NCBI RefSeq assembly: GCF_029351045.1
Contig: NZ_JARKIN010000001.1
Span: forward strand, 4,824,501 to 4,888,500
Source: Streptomyces sp. WMMB303
Lineage (GTDB): Bacteria > Actinomycetota > Actinomycetes > Streptomycetales > Streptomycetaceae
Direction of reading: 5' to 3'
Length of the DNA stretch: 64,000 bases
Position 1 is the stretch's first letter; each line of letters starts with the position of its first letter. Positions 7,760 to 15,565 of this stretch are shown here, one piece after another. The translations under genes and the position numbers were made by a program. Below the pieces are notes generated by a model. It had not been told where the DNA came from. It made no database searches and worked only from the letters and a program-made list of their open reading frames with translations.

Positions 7760-9112
7760 ATGGTGCCGGACGCCGTGGCGCGCAGGCAGGAGGCGGTCCG
7801 GGCAGCGGTCCGCGAAGAGCTGCTGGACCCGGAGGCGCCGGTCGTCGCCCTGCTGGACGTCGAGGGCATCCGGGAGAGCGCCCGGCAGTTGCACGCCGCG
7901 TTCGCCGGCCCCTCCCCCGTGCTGCACACCTTCGCCGTCAAGGCGGCCTCACTGGTGCCCGTGCTGGAATTGCTGGACGAGGAAGGAATCGGCGCCGAGG
8001 TGGCGAGCCCGGGAGAGCTGGCGCTCGCTCGGGCCGCGGGCGTCCCGGCTGCCCGGACCGTCCTCGACTCCCCCGCCAAGACCCCGGCCGAGCTGCGGGA
8101 CGCGCTGGAGAACGGCGTGGCGGTCAACGCCGACAACCCGCAGGAACTCTCCCGCCTCGACGCGCTGGTGGCCGGGCGCACCGCGGCGGGTCAGGCACCG
8201 GGGGCACCGCTGGGCCTGCGGATCAACCCGCAGGTGGGCACGGGTTCCATCGACGCGATGAGCACCGCGACGGCTACCTCGAAGTTCGGGGTGGCGCTGC
8301 GCGATGACGGGGCCGAACAGTGGATCGTGGACAGCTTCCTGTCCCGCCCCTGGCTGACCCGGCTGCACTCGCACACCGGTTCGCAAGGTGTGCCGCTGGA
8401 GCTGATGGCCGAGTCGGTGCGGGTCGTCTTCGAACTGGCGGAACGGATCAACCGCGAGGCGGGCCGACAGCAGATCGACACGGTCGACATCGGCGGCGGC
8501 CTCCCGGTGAACTTCGCGGGCGACGAGACCGAGCCGTCGTTCGACACCTACGCCGGGCTGCTGCGCCGCACCGTGCCGGGACTGTTCGGCGGGCGGTACA
8601 CGCTCGTCACCGAGTTCGGCCGCTCACTGCTGGCCAAGCAGGGCTTCATCGCCGCGCTGGTGGAGTACACCAAGGCCTCCGGCGGCCGCCGCATCGCCGT
8701 CACCCACGCGGGGGCGCAGGTGGCGACCCGTACGGCGTTCGCCCCCGAGGCGTGGCCGCTGCGGGTAGGTGCCTTCGACGCGAAGGGGGCACCCAAGCGC
8801 ACCCCCGAGCTGGTGCAGGACGTGGCCGGGCCGTGCTGCTTCGCCGGGGACCTGGTGGCGCGCGAGCGTGCCCTGCCCGAACTGGCGCCCGGCGACGTGG
8901 TGGCGCTGTGGGACACGGGCGCCTACTACTTCTCCACGCCCTTCCAGTACAACAGCCTGCCCCGGCCCGCGGTGTACGGCTTCCGGCACGACGGTGACGC
9001 CGGTATCCGCTTCTCGCTGGTGCGCGCGGCGCAGCGGATCGAGGAGGTCGTGGCGGAGAGCGGCGCCGCCCAGCGCGGGGCGCTCACCGGCGGCCCCGCA
9101 CCCGGCCGCTGA
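7760..9112 (+). CDS. Fold-III PLP-dependent decarboxylase-like enzyme (diaminopimelate decarboxylase family)
   Basis: A 450-residue enzyme of the alanine racemase/ornithine-diaminopimelate decarboxylase superfamily. The PLP lysine is K61 in FAVKAAS; HSHTGSQG (about residue 203) and GGGLPVNF bind the cofactor phosphate region, and TEFGRSL follows. In the classic diaminopimelate enzyme a CESGD motif supplies the active-site Cys across the dimer; here the matching segment at 357-364 reads GPCCFAGD, so the Glu-Ser that contacts substrate is replaced and the substrate is probably not diaminopimelate. ATG at 7760 follows AAGGGAG. It lies downstream of a pucR gene and probably belongs to a catabolic or amino-acid-derivative pathway. 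Expected cytoplasmic dimer. Confidence 0.8.
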   Translation: MVPDAVARRQEAVRAAVREELLDPEAPVVALLDVEGIRESARQLHAAFAGPSPVLHTFAVKAASLVPVLELLDEEGIGAEVASPGELALARAAGVPAARTVLDSPAKTPAELRDALENGVAVNADNPQELSRLDALVAGRTAAGQAPGAPLGLRINPQVGTGSIDAMSTATATSKFGVALRDDGAEQWIVDSFLSRPWLTRLHSHTGSQGVPLELMAESVRVVFELAERINREAGRQQIDTVDIGGGLPVNFAGDETEPSFDTYAGLLRRTVPGLFGGRYTLVTEFGRSLLAKQGFIAALVEYTKASGGRRIAVTHAGAQVATRTAFAPEAWPLRVGAFDAKGAPKRTPELVQDVAGPCCFAGDLVARERALPELAPGDVVALWDTGAYYFSTPFQYNSLPRPAVYGFRHDGDAGIRFSLVRAAQRIEEVVAESGAAQRGALTGGPAPGR

Positions 9113-9185
9113 GCCGGACGGCGGCACGGATAGGCTCCCGCACCGTTCCCGGAAACACCGGGTGCGTTCCGCACGGGGGTCGAGT

Positions 9186-10004
9186 GTGTTCGGTTTTCTC
9201 CGCAAGTCTCCGATCTTCCCCTGGGCGGGCGACCGGCTGCGGTCGGCCCGCTCGGGGGGCGAGGCGGACGCGTCGGTGCTGCGCGGCCTCGCCTGCGGGG
9301 CACATCTGAAGTACGCCAACGGCGACCCGTGGAACACGGTCGCCGACCCGCGTCCGGCGCCCAAGTGGGAGCGCACCCGGCTCAAGTCGATGTGGAACGT
9401 CACCGACGCGCATCAGTGGCACGAGATGGTGCAGGAGTTGCTGGACGGCCAGATCTCCACCCCGCTGTGGGACATGGCCATGGGAGCCCGCGCCGCGCTC
9501 CTCGTCCGGCGGCAGGGCACCCCGGAGGCCGGGCAGCCGGTCTCGGAGCAGGCGTGGAACGACGCGCTGGGGCGCTGGCTGGTGGACCGGCTCGGCCCGC
9601 ACCATCCCGAACTGCGCGACACCTCGGCGTCGCTCCGCGAGGCCGTCAGCCGCATCCTGCGCTACGAGGCCCGCTTCCGTGAGGACGGCCTGCTGGGGCG
9701 CGACGCCGTAGTACGCCGCACCCTGGCCTGGGATCTGGGCCGGGCCGCCAACATGGCCTGCTGGGGCGTGGACGCGGGCTTCGCACAGCCCGACGAGGCA
9801 CGCGAGGCGCTCCGCGTCGTGGGCTGCGCCGCGGCGGAGGAGTACGGCACCTGGAGAGACTTCTCCCTCGGCTACGTCCTCGGCCGCTGCCTGCACTTCG
9901 ACGAGGACGCCTTCGGCTCCTGGTACCGCGAGGTCCGCGACTCCCACCGACTCCTGACCACCGACCGCAAGAGCCCCTGGACGGCGCTGCCGCTGCGGGG
10001 GTGA
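9186..10004 (+). CDS. DUF1266 domain protein
   Basis: A 272-residue protein beginning MFGFLRKSPIFPW. The main part (about 60-265) resembles DUF1266: WDLGRAANMACWGVDAGFAQPDEA and TWRDFSLGYVLGRCLHFDEDAF, with many conserved Trp residues. This family is common in Streptomyces and is also found in or near toxin/immunity loci; no function is proven. GTG at 9186 has GGGGG upstream at 9174-9178. The gene stands alone, 73 bp after the PLP enzyme, and ends 30 bp before the convergent glyoxalase-fold gene. Confidence 0.75.
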   Translation: MFGFLRKSPIFPWAGDRLRSARSGGEADASVLRGLACGAHLKYANGDPWNTVADPRPAPKWERTRLKSMWNVTDAHQWHEMVQELLDGQISTPLWDMAMGARAALLVRRQGTPEAGQPVSEQAWNDALGRWLVDRLGPHHPELRDTSASLREAVSRILRYEARFREDGLLGRDAVVRRTLAWDLGRAANMACWGVDAGFAQPDEAREALRVVGCAAAEEYGTWRDFSLGYVLGRCLHFDEDAFGSWYREVRDSHRLLTTDRKSPWTALPLRG

Positions 10005-10034
10005 GGCGCGGACCTCCGAGGGCTGCACCCGCCG

Positions 10035-10403
10035 TCAACGATGTCCGGTGTCGATGACGCAGAAGCGGTTGCCCTCCGTGTCGGCGAGCACGATGAAGTC
10101 CGCGTCGTCCGGGGCGAGATCCCAGTCGACCCGCCGCGCCCCCAGCGAGACCAGCCGCTCGACCTCGGCGGCCTGGTCACGTGCGTCCCCGGCGTACAGA
10201 TCCAGATGGACCCGGGGATGTTCCTGGACAGGTGTGTCGCTGAGGCCGAGCGACAGTTGCACCCCGGTCCCCTCCGCCGGCACCAGCACCACCCAGTCGT
10301 CGGCCATCTCCTCGCGGGGGACGTAGCCCAAGGCCGCCGTCCAGAACGCGGCCGCACGCGGCACATCGAAGACACCCAGCACGACGGAACCGACTCTCAG
10401 CAC
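10035..10403 (-). CDS. VOC (glyoxalase/bleomycin resistance) fold protein
   Basis: A 122-residue protein with one glyoxalase-fold unit: VGSVVLGVFDVPRAAAFWTAALGY at the start, a central HLDLYAGDARDQAAEVERL and a final FIVLADTEGNRFCVIDTG. The arrangement is that of single-domain VOC proteins such as those next to antibiotic or stress genes. Metal ligands would be near the start (here V-x-V-L rather than His), in HLDLY (His) and in the terminal Glu (EGN); a missing first His makes lyase activity uncertain. The GTG at 10403 is chosen because the upstream in-frame extension has no family similarity. Confidence 0.75.
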   Translation of the reverse strand: MLRVGSVVLGVFDVPRAAAFWTAALGYVPREEMADDWVVLVPAEGTGVQLSLGLSDTPVQEHPRVHLDLYAGDARDQAAEVERLVSLGARRVDWDLAPDDADFIVLADTEGNRFCVIDTGHR

Positions 10404-10944
10404 GCGCCGATTCTGGCAGACGGGACGCCAGGTGCCCGCCTCGCATCTCAGCCATCCCAGAGCGATAGCAAGGCGCGAAGGCCAGCGGCGCCAGCTCTGT
10501 CGACGAAGCAGCACTTTCAGGAAGCGTGCCGACCGCCGAGGGCGACTGCTCGCCGCCCCGCTTTTCGCTGAGCTCTGGACGACGTTCGGGCCGACAGTTG
10601 CATCGGCGGCCGTAAGGCCAGGCACGGTCGCACCACCACGCCCACCTGAGACCTGTCAGTCGGTTTCGGGCAGCGCGGTGCGGCAGCGTGAGCCGCCTAC
10701 AAGGAGGCAGGCAGTGTTCACGACGCGGGGCAGGTGAGGCCCGCCCACCAGGACGCAACCACTCGATGCGATACGGTTGTTGTGCTGCGCACCTTCCCGG
10801 AGGGTACGAGGCTCACGTTCCATTCTCACTGCAGTGAGTGTGAGGAGCGGATGGCACGTCGTGTTTTCACAGCACGGACCTTGCGGCTGCCCGGTAGGGC
10901 AATCCCGCTCTGCTATCAGCAACTCACCCTGTGGAGTGGTAAGA
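10404..10944. other. 541-bp gap without a recognised gene
   Basis: No reading frame here has convincing codon use or family features. A strong Shine-Dalgarno-like AAGGAGG near 10700 is followed by a seven-codon frame GTG TTC ACG ACG CGG GGC AGG TGA (10714-10737), which could be a leader peptide or the start of a decayed gene. Otherwise nothing clear is seen. Confidence 0.4.
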
Positions 10945-11073
10945 GTGGAGCCGGTCGAGTACAAGTCCGCGCGTCGTGCACGGGTCCGCAAGATCCTGCT
11001 CGACATCGCTACCAACACCGTCACCAGCTTGCTGGCAACGGGACTGGTAGCAGTAGCCACCCATCTCTTCTGA
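10945..11073 (+). CDS. 42-residue single-helix membrane protein
   Basis: A short protein with a basic N-terminal part (SARRARVRK) and one hydrophobic helix (about residues 20-40, NTVTSLLATGLVAVATHLF). GTG at 10945 has GGAG at 10933-10936 at a usable distance, and two tandem hairpins follow directly, so the frame has the signs of an expressed gene. Longer in-frame starts upstream lack typical codon use. Length, charge pattern and single helix recall small membrane toxins or holin-like peptides, but no family was recognised. It converges on the nuclease-helicase gene at 11132. Confidence 0.55.
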   Translation: MEPVEYKSARRARVRKILLDIATNTVTSLLATGLVAVATHLF

Positions 11074-11109
11074 GGTGGGTGGCCGTGGCGGGTCCGGAGA
11101 GCCCGCCAC
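11056..11109 (+). terminator. Two tandem hairpins between convergent genes
   Basis: The first stem GCCACCCA / TGGGTGGC (11056-11063, 11076-11083) spans the stop codon of the small membrane gene; the second, GTGGCGGG / CCCGCCAC (11085-11092, 11102-11109), is followed by a T/C-rich run. Either can serve the converging helicase gene too. Confidence 0.6.
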
Positions 11110-11131
11110 GCTTCTTCCCACTGATCGAATT

Positions 11132-13225
11132 TTAGAACAGCGGCAGGGTCTGTTCTTTGCCGGTTGCCTTCTGTTTTTTCTTACCCTGATCAGGGCGCAT
11201 TTGATGCTGGACGCGCAAGCCGGGGGGCAGACGTTTCCATGACGGCCTGAGACCGTGAATCTGCACTTCCCCGACGAGTTCCTTGAGGTGTTCCCTCGTC
11301 TCCTCGTCCGTCGAGTAAAGCACCGTCGCACGACTGGCACGGGTCATGAGGACGTGATAAGCATTACGGACACAGGTAGCGAACTGAGTGTCACTCAGGT
11401 TTTTCGTCCGAACCTTGTCGTCCAGTGAACCCGGTGCGGCAACCCGTTTGATTCGGCTTCCCTTTTCCTTGCACCATCGACCTCGCCGAAACACCCAACG
11501 GCCGTCGCGCCACACCATGTCTTCGCCCATGATGACCCCGCACCAATCCCATTCGAGTCCTTGGGCGGTGTACACGCAGCCGATCTGGCTGATACCGGCT
11601 TCGTGCACGGCCCAGATCTTCGACGGAGGCACGGTGCCGTTCTCGCAGTAGCTCTCGCTGTCAGCATTCCACGGTCGGCGCCAGTCGCCGATGCGTACAT
11701 CCGCCTCCAGTCGCTTTCCAGGGTTCTGCGGCTTGTTCCAGGGCCAGCAGAACCCCGCCACCATACGTGCGGAAGCACCCATACGCGCCTCGTGATGAAT
11801 GATCCGCTCCATCTCCTCGGGTGATTCCGCGACCTCGACATGCATCAGCCCGTCCGGGACCCACACCTTCGGGTCCTGACCGGACATACCCAGAACATCC
11901 TGAACCCAGTACACATAGGAGTTGCTTCCGCCGCACCGATACTGGTGCCTCAGGTCGAATGAGACGACCGGCGCCCCCCGCCGTTCCGCCGCATCCTTGA
12001 TCAGGTTTACCGTGCCCACCTCATTGGGCCGAACGGACTGCCCTTCATCAAGAAAGAACACCGTCACCCGTGATGCGTCCAGCAGCTCATCGACCTGCGG
12101 CTTGGTTCCCTGCATTTCTGGAGGGAGGCGGTGGTTCGTGGAGCGCTCCCTCAGCCGGTGCGCCTCGTCGCAGATCAGCACATCCAAGGGTTCCTGCGGC
12201 GGAGTGACGAAGCTGCTGAAATAGGCGAAACTGTCCCTGAATGCGCGGTCTCCGTAGCCCACGTGGTTCTGGATTGCTCCGTTGAAAGCCCTGGAACCGC
12301 TCGCATAGCGGACATCGCGGCCCGCTGCTTCGAACTCGGCTTTGAGCTGCAGACCGATGGCGCTCTTCCCTGTTCCCGCACCGCCGGTGACGACGAAGAC
12401 GGCACGCTCGGGCCCAGTGGCATGCATGCCCAGGACCTTGGCGGCCCTGTCCTTGACGTGATCCGCCACCTTCCGCTGATCGCGACGCAAGGTGAAGACG
12501 GTGTCCTCCCCGCGAGACATGATCATGGCATCCAGCAGGGATGTGTTCCGCAAGCCCATGCGGCTGAGGAGGGTCTCGGCATGGGAGATCCCGCTGTCCT
12601 CCCCGAAGTGTGCCCGCATGTCCTCCATCAGCTGTTCCCGCCGGTCACGGGTATAGACCGCGGAGTAGGCCCCTGTCGGCGCAGTGATGTCAAAGAGTGG
12701 CTGAACCGACTCCTGGGTTGCGTTGTGCAGGTAGGTGAAGCCGCTGCACTCGACGGTAATCCCGTGGAGCGGTCCGATTTCCCCAGCGAAGAGGTCGAAA
12801 CTGATCGCCAGTTGCAGGGCGGGGTGCTTCTTCGCTTTCGGGATTCCTGGCACATAGACCTTCTCGGCGGTTGCGGCCTCCACCTGCGTCACGGTCGACC
12901 ATCTTTTCAGCTCGACGAGTTGCACGGAGAGGCCATGCGATACCGGATGCCTCCCGACCAGCACCACATCGATGGTCTGGGCGTGCTTCGGATCTCCGCC
13001 GACGGTGGCTGCGCACTCGACGATCATCTCGACGTGTCCGAGATCCGCGTTCACCATGGTGTGGGCCAGCTCCACCAGGCTCTCTGCCCACGCGGTCCGC
13101 TCACCGACGGAGACTTCCTTCTCCCGGAAGTATTTCCACCGCTCTGCCAGGTGCGGCACCATGCGGTGCCGCTCGTCCAGCGTGAGCAGGTCTTCGGCAC
13201 GGAGCTTCAGCAGAAGCATGGACAC
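11132..13225 (-). CDS. Nuclease-like domain fused to DUF2075 helicase (copy 1)
   Basis: A 697-residue protein. An N-terminal region to about 130 has the PD-(D/E)xK-like pattern E70, D86, E105-x-K107 (IDVVLVGRHP, VELKRW). From about 260 it is a DUF2075-type superfamily 1 NTPase/helicase: Walker A VVTGGAGTGKSAIGL (K287), Walker B DVLICDEAHRL, then YRCGGSNSYVYWV, VYTAQGLEWDW and HVLMTRAS as later helicase motifs. The family occurs with phage-defence and restriction genes; DNA or RNA end processing is an inference. Start is GTG 13225 (alternative ATG 13219) with GGGGGAG upstream. The last about 40 residues are basic. Paralogue of the gene at 13380, lying 155 bp upstream in the same direction, but each has its own copy of a shared upstream block. 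Confidence 0.82.
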   Translation of the reverse strand: MSMLLLKLRAEDLLTLDERHRMVPHLAERWKYFREKEVSVGERTAWAESLVELAHTMVNADLGHVEMIVECAATVGGDPKHAQTIDVVLVGRHPVSHGLSVQLVELKRWSTVTQVEAATAEKVYVPGIPKAKKHPALQLAISFDLFAGEIGPLHGITVECSGFTYLHNATQESVQPLFDITAPTGAYSAVYTRDRREQLMEDMRAHFGEDSGISHAETLLSRMGLRNTSLLDAMIMSRGEDTVFTLRRDQRKVADHVKDRAAKVLGMHATGPERAVFVVTGGAGTGKSAIGLQLKAEFEAAGRDVRYASGSRAFNGAIQNHVGYGDRAFRDSFAYFSSFVTPPQEPLDVLICDEAHRLRERSTNHRLPPEMQGTKPQVDELLDASRVTVFFLDEGQSVRPNEVGTVNLIKDAAERRGAPVVSFDLRHQYRCGGSNSYVYWVQDVLGMSGQDPKVWVPDGLMHVEVAESPEEMERIIHHEARMGASARMVAGFCWPWNKPQNPGKRLEADVRIGDWRRPWNADSESYCENGTVPPSKIWAVHEAGISQIGCVYTAQGLEWDWCGVIMGEDMVWRDGRWVFRRGRWCKEKGSRIKRVAAPGSLDDKVRTKNLSDTQFATCVRNAYHVLMTRASRATVLYSTDEETREHLKELVGEVQIHGLRPSWKRLPPGLRVQHQMRPDQGKKKQKATGKEQTLPLF

Positions 13226-13243
13226 GGACTGGTCTCCCCCAAG

Positions 13244-13320
13244 GCACGAGTGACTCGTGCGGGTGGGGGCGTGTCCGTGTGGCTCAGGATGAGCGGAGCG
13301 GAAGCCCGTCGGGCCGCAAT
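13244..13320 (-). promoter_or_regulatory. Shared upstream block of helicase copy 1 with perfect palindrome
   Basis: GCACGAGTGACTCGTGC (13244-13260) is a perfect 8-1-8 inverted repeat directly upstream of the ribosome binding site. It is followed outward by about 60 bp that recur at 15295-15355 before helicase copy 2 with few differences. The palindrome would be well placed as an operator near the transcription start. Confidence 0.7.
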
Positions 13321-13379
13321 ATTCTGGGCAATTCTAGTGAACGGCGACGACCGGGCGCGGTCGCGGCGGTGTCACGGTG

Positions 13380-15260
13380 TCACACGGCAGCAGTCTCGAG
13401 CTGGGCGCCGACCAGTTCGCGGAGCTTCGCCTGAGTCTCGGGATCCGTCGAGTGGACCACGGTGCCGACCATGCCGCGCGTCAGCAGGACCTTGTAGGTG
13501 TTGCGGATGAGCCTGTCCACGTCGTCATCCGACGTCGACTTCTTGAAGACCGGGTCCTTGGAGGCCGTGCGGTCGGTGATCCACCGGTCGCCGCGCCAGA
13601 CCAGGTCGGGCCCGATGATGACACCCGACCAGTCGTACTCGAAGCCCTGGGCCGTGTAGACGCACCCGACCTGTCCGAACCCGGCCGGGTCGGTGGCCCA
13701 CAGCGCAGAGGGGGGCGCCCCCGCCACCCCTCGGTCGCCTCGCAGGTTCCAGGGGCGTGCCCAGTCGCCGATCACGACATCGGCCGGCAAGGGGTCTCCC
13801 GGCTTCGGCTCGGGCGACCACGTCCAGCAGTAGCCGGCCGACATCCGGGCACCGAAGCCCTGGGCGCGCCGTTCGTCGAGGAAGCGCTCCATCTCCTCCG
13901 GGCTGTCGGCGATCCGCAGCTCCATCCGGTCGTCCGGCTCCCAGACGACGGGGCCGCCCTCCTCCAGCCCCAGGAGCCGCACGACCCACCGAAGATAGGC
14001 GTCGCTGCCGCCGCAGCGGAACTGGCTGTCGAGGGGGATGACGGTGCAGGTGAGGTTCTTCTTCTCGGCTGCGACCCTGATCTCGGCCTCGGTACCCAGC
14101 TCGCCGGGGCGAACGACCTGGTGCTGGTCGAGGAGGAAGACCGGGACGCGAGCGGCGTCGATCAGCTCTTCCACCTGCGGTCTGCCGGTGCGGAGGGCGG
14201 CGGAGGTGTAGCGGTTGGCGGAGGTCTCCCGCATGCGGTGCGCCTCGTCGCAGATCAGTACGTCGAGGGAGTTCCTCTCGGCGGCCATGAAGCTGTTGAA
14301 GTACTTGAAGAGGTCCTGCACCTCGCGCTTCCGGAAGCCCGCCACCTTGCGCATCGTCTTGGTGAACGCCTGCGAGCCGGTGGCATGGAGCGCGGGAATC
14401 CCCTGCCGGTAGAGCTCGCCCAGCAGGGAGAGGGCGATGACGCTCTTGCCCGTGCCGGGTCCGCCGGTGACGACCACGACCTCCTTGCTGTCGGCCTGCT
14501 TCGCCTTCCGGACGGCGTTGAGGACCATGCGGTACGCCACCTGCTGCTCGTCCAGGAGCACGAACTGCTCCCGCTCGCGCACTTCCTGGGCCGCGACGGC
14601 CATCAGTTGCTTCGAGGGGCCCTGCTTGCCGTTGAGAAGCGCATCGGCCATCGGGGCCCCGGGCGTCGTGTCGCTCAATTTGGAGCGGAGGTGTGCGAGG
14701 AACTCGCCTCGCTGCTGTCCGGTGAACATCCGGCCCTGGTCGTCCCGCTCGATCGCGCGCAGACCGGCGACACCGAACTCGGTGGCGTTGTGCAGGTAGG
14801 CCACGCCGCTCACACGGTGCGCGTGCTCGGCCAGAGCACCGTTGAAGTTGACGAGGTACTGGCAGTATCGGCGGACCTGTTCGATCGGGTTGAGCACGGG
14901 AGCTGCGCGGCCGGCGTGGCACAGTTCCGCATCCTCCTCGTCGGGCTCCGCCTGCCCCCACTGCTTGAGCTCGACCACGACATAGGAGGGCTCCCCGGTG
15001 GCCGGGTGCCGGCCCGCGAGCACCGCGTCAGCGCGCTTGCTGTTGAGCGGGAGGGCGTACTCGAGCAGCACCTCGACGTCGCCGAGGCCGGCTTCGTTGA
15101 GTGCGGTCACGAGCGCGGGGATGCTCCGTTCCCAGGAGCGGGCCTCCGAGGAGCCGACCCCGTGGCCGTGCTGGTGGAAGAACTGCTCGGTCAACTGGAA
15201 GAAGAGGGAGCCGTCCATCGCCATGGCGGCAACCGTCTTGGCGGACGCGCGGAACAACAA
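13380..15260 (-). CDS. Nuclease-like domain fused to DUF2075 helicase (copy 2)
   Basis: A 626-residue paralogue of the previous gene. The N-terminal nuclease-like part shows E67, D78 and E97-x-K99 (ADAVLAGRHP, VELKQW). The helicase part has Walker A VVTGGPGTGKSVIAL (K272), Walker B DVLICDEAHRM, FRCGGSDAYLRWV, VYTAQGFEYDW and KVLLTRGM. It lacks the basic C-terminal tail of copy 1. The start is taken as TTG 15260, six bases after GGGGG, because the spacing matches copy 1; an ATG near 15224 is possible. Divergently transcribed from pglW, 305 bp away, suggesting a link with BREX. Sequence is clearly diverged from copy 1, so the duplication is old or the two were acquired separately. Confidence 0.82.
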   Translation of the reverse strand: MLFRASAKTVAAMAMDGSLFFQLTEQFFHQHGHGVGSSEARSWERSIPALVTALNEAGLGDVEVLLEYALPLNSKRADAVLAGRHPATGEPSYVVVELKQWGQAEPDEEDAELCHAGRAAPVLNPIEQVRRYCQYLVNFNGALAEHAHRVSGVAYLHNATEFGVAGLRAIERDDQGRMFTGQQRGEFLAHLRSKLSDTTPGAPMADALLNGKQGPSKQLMAVAAQEVREREQFVLLDEQQVAYRMVLNAVRKAKQADSKEVVVVTGGPGTGKSVIALSLLGELYRQGIPALHATGSQAFTKTMRKVAGFRKREVQDLFKYFNSFMAAERNSLDVLICDEAHRMRETSANRYTSAALRTGRPQVEELIDAARVPVFLLDQHQVVRPGELGTEAEIRVAAEKKNLTCTVIPLDSQFRCGGSDAYLRWVVRLLGLEEGGPVVWEPDDRMELRIADSPEEMERFLDERRAQGFGARMSAGYCWTWSPEPKPGDPLPADVVIGDWARPWNLRGDRGVAGAPPSALWATDPAGFGQVGCVYTAQGFEYDWSGVIIGPDLVWRGDRWITDRTASKDPVFKKSTSDDDVDRLIRNTYKVLLTRGMVGTVVHSTDPETQAKLRELVGAQLETAAV

Positions 15261-15276
15261 GAAATGCCCCCAGGCA

Positions 15277-15355
15277 GCACGATGTGACTCGTGCGGGTGG
15301 GGGCGTGTCCGTGTGTCTCCGTCTGAGCGGAGCGGAAGCCCGGCGGGCCGCAGAT
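15277..15355 (-). promoter_or_regulatory. Shared upstream block of helicase copy 2 with imperfect palindrome
   Basis: GCACGA-TGTGAC-TCGTGC (15277-15294) is the counterpart of the palindrome at 13244, with the centre altered by one inserted base and a changed base. The outward region to 15355 repeats the block before copy 1 (GGGTGGGGGCGTGTCCGTGT, then TGAGCGGAGCGGAAGCCCG). Much of the 305-bp divergent gap to pglW is taken up by it. Confidence 0.7.
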
Positions 15356-15475
15356 GGCGAGGCGATCAAGCATACCGGCGCCGCGAACACGTGTCGTAAG
15401 GACGACGGAGATGCCTGCGGCCGTCGAGAATCTGCACGTGAGCGGCGCGGATGTCGCCTCCCGCAGTTACGATTT

Positions 15476-15490
15476 TCACCTTGATGGTGA
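15476..15490. promoter_or_regulatory. Inverted repeat upstream of pglW
   Basis: TCACC-TTGAT-GGTGA is a 5-5-5 inverted repeat 76 bp before the pglW start, in the divergent gap with helicase copy 2. It could be an operator or a weak hairpin in the 5' untranslated region; no family is recognised. Confidence 0.3.
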
Positions 15491-15565
15491 TCGCCTTGTC
15501 GGGGGCGGCAGGGGCCGGCGATCCGTCAACCATCCACAGTGGCTTGAGAAGGCGGGGACGGAACG

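Noticed and set aside
13380..15260. Helicase copy 2 as part of BREX-2 itself
   Set aside because: It is not among the established BREX-2 genes and is transcribed away from pglW; only a neighbourhood link is claimed.
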